A stretch of 64,000 nt of DNA, taken from Pseudoalteromonas sp049257235. Lineage in GTDB: Bacteria > Pseudomonadota > Gammaproteobacteria > Enterobacterales > Alteromonadaceae. The DNA lies in the NCBI RefSeq assembly GCF_049257235.1, contig NZ_JBMMUF010000006.1:1-64000 (forward strand), in the 5' to 3' direction. Numbering within the stretch: the first letter of the stretch is position 1; each line of letters begins with the position of its first letter. Shown here piece after piece: positions 62,676 to 64,000 of this stretch. The notes beneath the pieces were generated by a model. The model ran no database searches, was not told the DNA's origin, and worked only from the letters and a program-made list of their open reading frames with translations. The translations under genes and the position numbers were made by a program.

Positions 62676-63860
62676 TTACTCAACGATAGAAGCTACAACA
62701 CCAGCACCAACTGTACGGCCACCTTCACGGATTGCGAAACGTAGACCTTCGTCCATCGCGATTGGGCAGATTAGCTCTACTACCATCTTGATGTTGTCAC
62801 CAGGCATTACCATTTCTACGCCGTCTGGTAATTGGATATCACCAGTTACGTCAGTTGTACGGAAGTAGAACTGTGGACGGTAACCTTTGAAGAATGGAGT
62901 GTGACGACCACCTTCATCTTTTGATAGTACGTATACTTCTGCTTCGAACTTCGTGTGAGGAGTGATTGAACCAGGCTTCGCTAGTACTTGACCACGCTCA
63001 ACTTCGTCACGCTTAGTACCACGTAGAAGGGCACCGATGTTCTCACCCGCACGACCTTCGTCTAGAAGCTTACGGAACATCTCAACACCTGTACAAGTTG
63101 TCTTCGTTGTATCTTTGATACCTACGATTTCAACTTCGTCGTTCACGTTGATGATACCAGCTTCAACACGACCAGTTACAACAGTACCACGACCTTGGAT
63201 TGAGAATACGTCTTCAATAGGCATGATGAATGGCTTATCGATGTCACGCTCTGGCTCTGGGATGTATGTGTCTAGCGCGTCTGCTAGCTCAACAATCTTG
63301 TCTTCCCACTCTTTCTCGCCTTCTAGCGCTTTAAGAGCTGAACCTTGGATTAGTGGTAGGTCATCACCTGGGAAGTCGTACTCAGAAAGAAGTTCACGAA
63401 CTTCCATCTCTACTAGCTCTAGTAGCTCTTCGTCGTCAACCATGTCACATTTGTTCATGAATACGATGATGTAAGGTACACCAACCTGACGAGAAAGAAG
63501 GATGTGCTCACGAGTCTGTGGCATAGGACCGTCAGTCGCAGCAACTACTAGGATAGCGCCGTCCATTTGAGCAGCACCAGTGATCATGTTTTTAACGTAG
63601 TCAGCGTGTCCAGGACAGTCAACGTGCGCGTAGTGGCGAGTTGGAGTGTCATACTCAACGTGTGAAGTTGAGATTGTGATACCACGCTCACGCTCTTCTG
63701 GAGCGTTATCGATTGATGCGAAGTCTTTCGCTGTACCACCGTATACTTTTGCAAGTACGTTAGTGATTGCTGCAGTTAGAGTTGTTTTACCGTGGTCAAC
63801 GTGGCCGATTGTACCAACGTTTACGTGCGGTTTTACGCGTTCAAACTTTTCTTTTGCCAT
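62676..63860 (-). CDS. tuf: Elongation factor Tu, copy 2
   Basis: A second complete 394-residue EF-Tu with the same GTPase motifs as copy 1 and one residue change (Asp346 for Glu346). The ATG at 63860 (MAKEKFERVKP) is the true start; upstream in-frame codons are not coding. Some 20 scattered, mostly synonymous nucleotide differences separate the copies, several clustered near the 5' part of the gene. In gammaproteobacteria the second tuf commonly follows a tRNA cluster; only 140 bp upstream are visible here and no tRNA is seen in them. It has its own terminator. Confidence 0.97.
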   Translation of the reverse strand: MAKEKFERVKPHVNVGTIGHVDHGKTTLTAAITNVLAKVYGGTAKDFASIDNAPEERERGITISTSHVEYDTPTRHYAHVDCPGHADYVKNMITGAAQMDGAILVVAATDGPMPQTREHILLSRQVGVPYIIVFMNKCDMVDDEELLELVEMEVRELLSEYDFPGDDLPLIQGSALKALEGEKEWEDKIVELADALDTYIPEPERDIDKPFIMPIEDVFSIQGRGTVVTGRVEAGIINVNDEVEIVGIKDTTKTTCTGVEMFRKLLDEGRAGENIGALLRGTKRDEVERGQVLAKPGSITPHTKFEAEVYVLSKDEGGRHTPFFKGYRPQFYFRTTDVTGDIQLPDGVEMVMPGDNIKMVVELICPIAMDEGLRFAIREGGRTVGAGVVASIVE

Positions 63861-63978
63861 GACGGAACCTATCAGTTTTTGTGTATCTAGATTACATATC
63901 AAACGATCGACAAAAATTGACGATCAATTCAATTCTTCATTATTGAATATTTTTTAGACAAATCAAAGGAAGTATTTT

Positions 63979-64000
63979 ATGAGAATCAGGACTGGTGCTG
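63979..64000 (+). CDS. Possible gene start, cut by window edge
   Basis: An ATG at 63979 follows AAAGGAAG at good spacing and opens MRIRTGA before the window ends. If real it is divergent from tuf copy 2. Seven codons are too few to identify. Confidence 0.3.

Overview
The window is a chromosomal segment of a gammaproteobacterium. Gene content points to a marine Alteromonadales relative (Pseudoalteromonas-like); this is an inference from PlsB, the L10 and S10 leader RNAs, a sodium-symporter sensor kinase paired with a LuxR-type regulator, a TonB receptor, and REP-like repeats. No rRNA, CRISPR array, prophage or defence island was seen. The only mobile element is the end of an IS3-type insertion sequence cut by the left edge.

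Layout. 1-16954 (minus strand) is the core expression block, read from right to left: tRNA-Trp, secE, nusG, rplK, rplA, rplJ, rplL, rpoB, rpoC, rpsL, rpsG, fusA, tuf. Its junctions hold well-formed control sites: a promoter inside the nusG/rplK terminator, a promoter inside a palindrome before rplJ, the L10 leader, the rplL-rpoB attenuator, and a near-consensus promoter before rpsL. 17023-18284 is deoC plus an unknown gene. 18580-25472 (plus) is a sulfate-activation operon: cysG, cysD, cysN, an SLC13-type permease, cysC, cysQ. Next come a small unknown gene, an S4-domain protein, acnA, and two tandem periplasmic binding-protein-like genes, one of them frameshifted. 31420-36386 (minus) is a complete S10 operon (rpsJ to rpsQ) with its own promoter and attenuator; neither str nor spc genes adjoin it. 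37075-43017 holds plsB, a small UspB-like membrane protein inside a repeat-rich stretch, tesB, an EVE-domain protein, a TIGR00266 protein and a GDCCVxC protein.

43181-54654 is the most interesting accessory locus. A minus-strand operon encodes a GntP-type permease, a secreted MetX-like esterase, 3-hydroxybutyrate dehydrogenase and both subunits of a 3-ketoacid CoA-transferase. It is divergent from a TonB-dependent receptor, and the shared intergenic region carries a perfect TAGTAC-TAAG-GTACTA palindrome plus a degraded copy. Just beyond lie a LuxR-type response regulator and a tail-to-tail SSS-PAS-histidine kinase-receiver protein (CrbS/CrbR-like). Together these could capture, hydrolyse, import and oxidise 3-hydroxybutyrate esters or oligomers under two-component control. 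The individual families are recognisable; the combined role is inference.

54773-61788 holds a DUF3857/transglutaminase membrane protein, a lysophospholipid-acyltransferase-like enzyme, a three-lipoprotein operon (CsgG, DUF4810, GNA1162/DUF799) flanked by 37-bp direct repeats, a murein-endopeptidase-like protein and a small tyrosine phosphatase. 61789-62622 is a gene-free repeat region sharing a multi-hairpin element and REP hairpins with 39.5-40.3 kb. The window closes with a second tuf gene, nearly identical to the first and in the same orientation 62.5 kb away.
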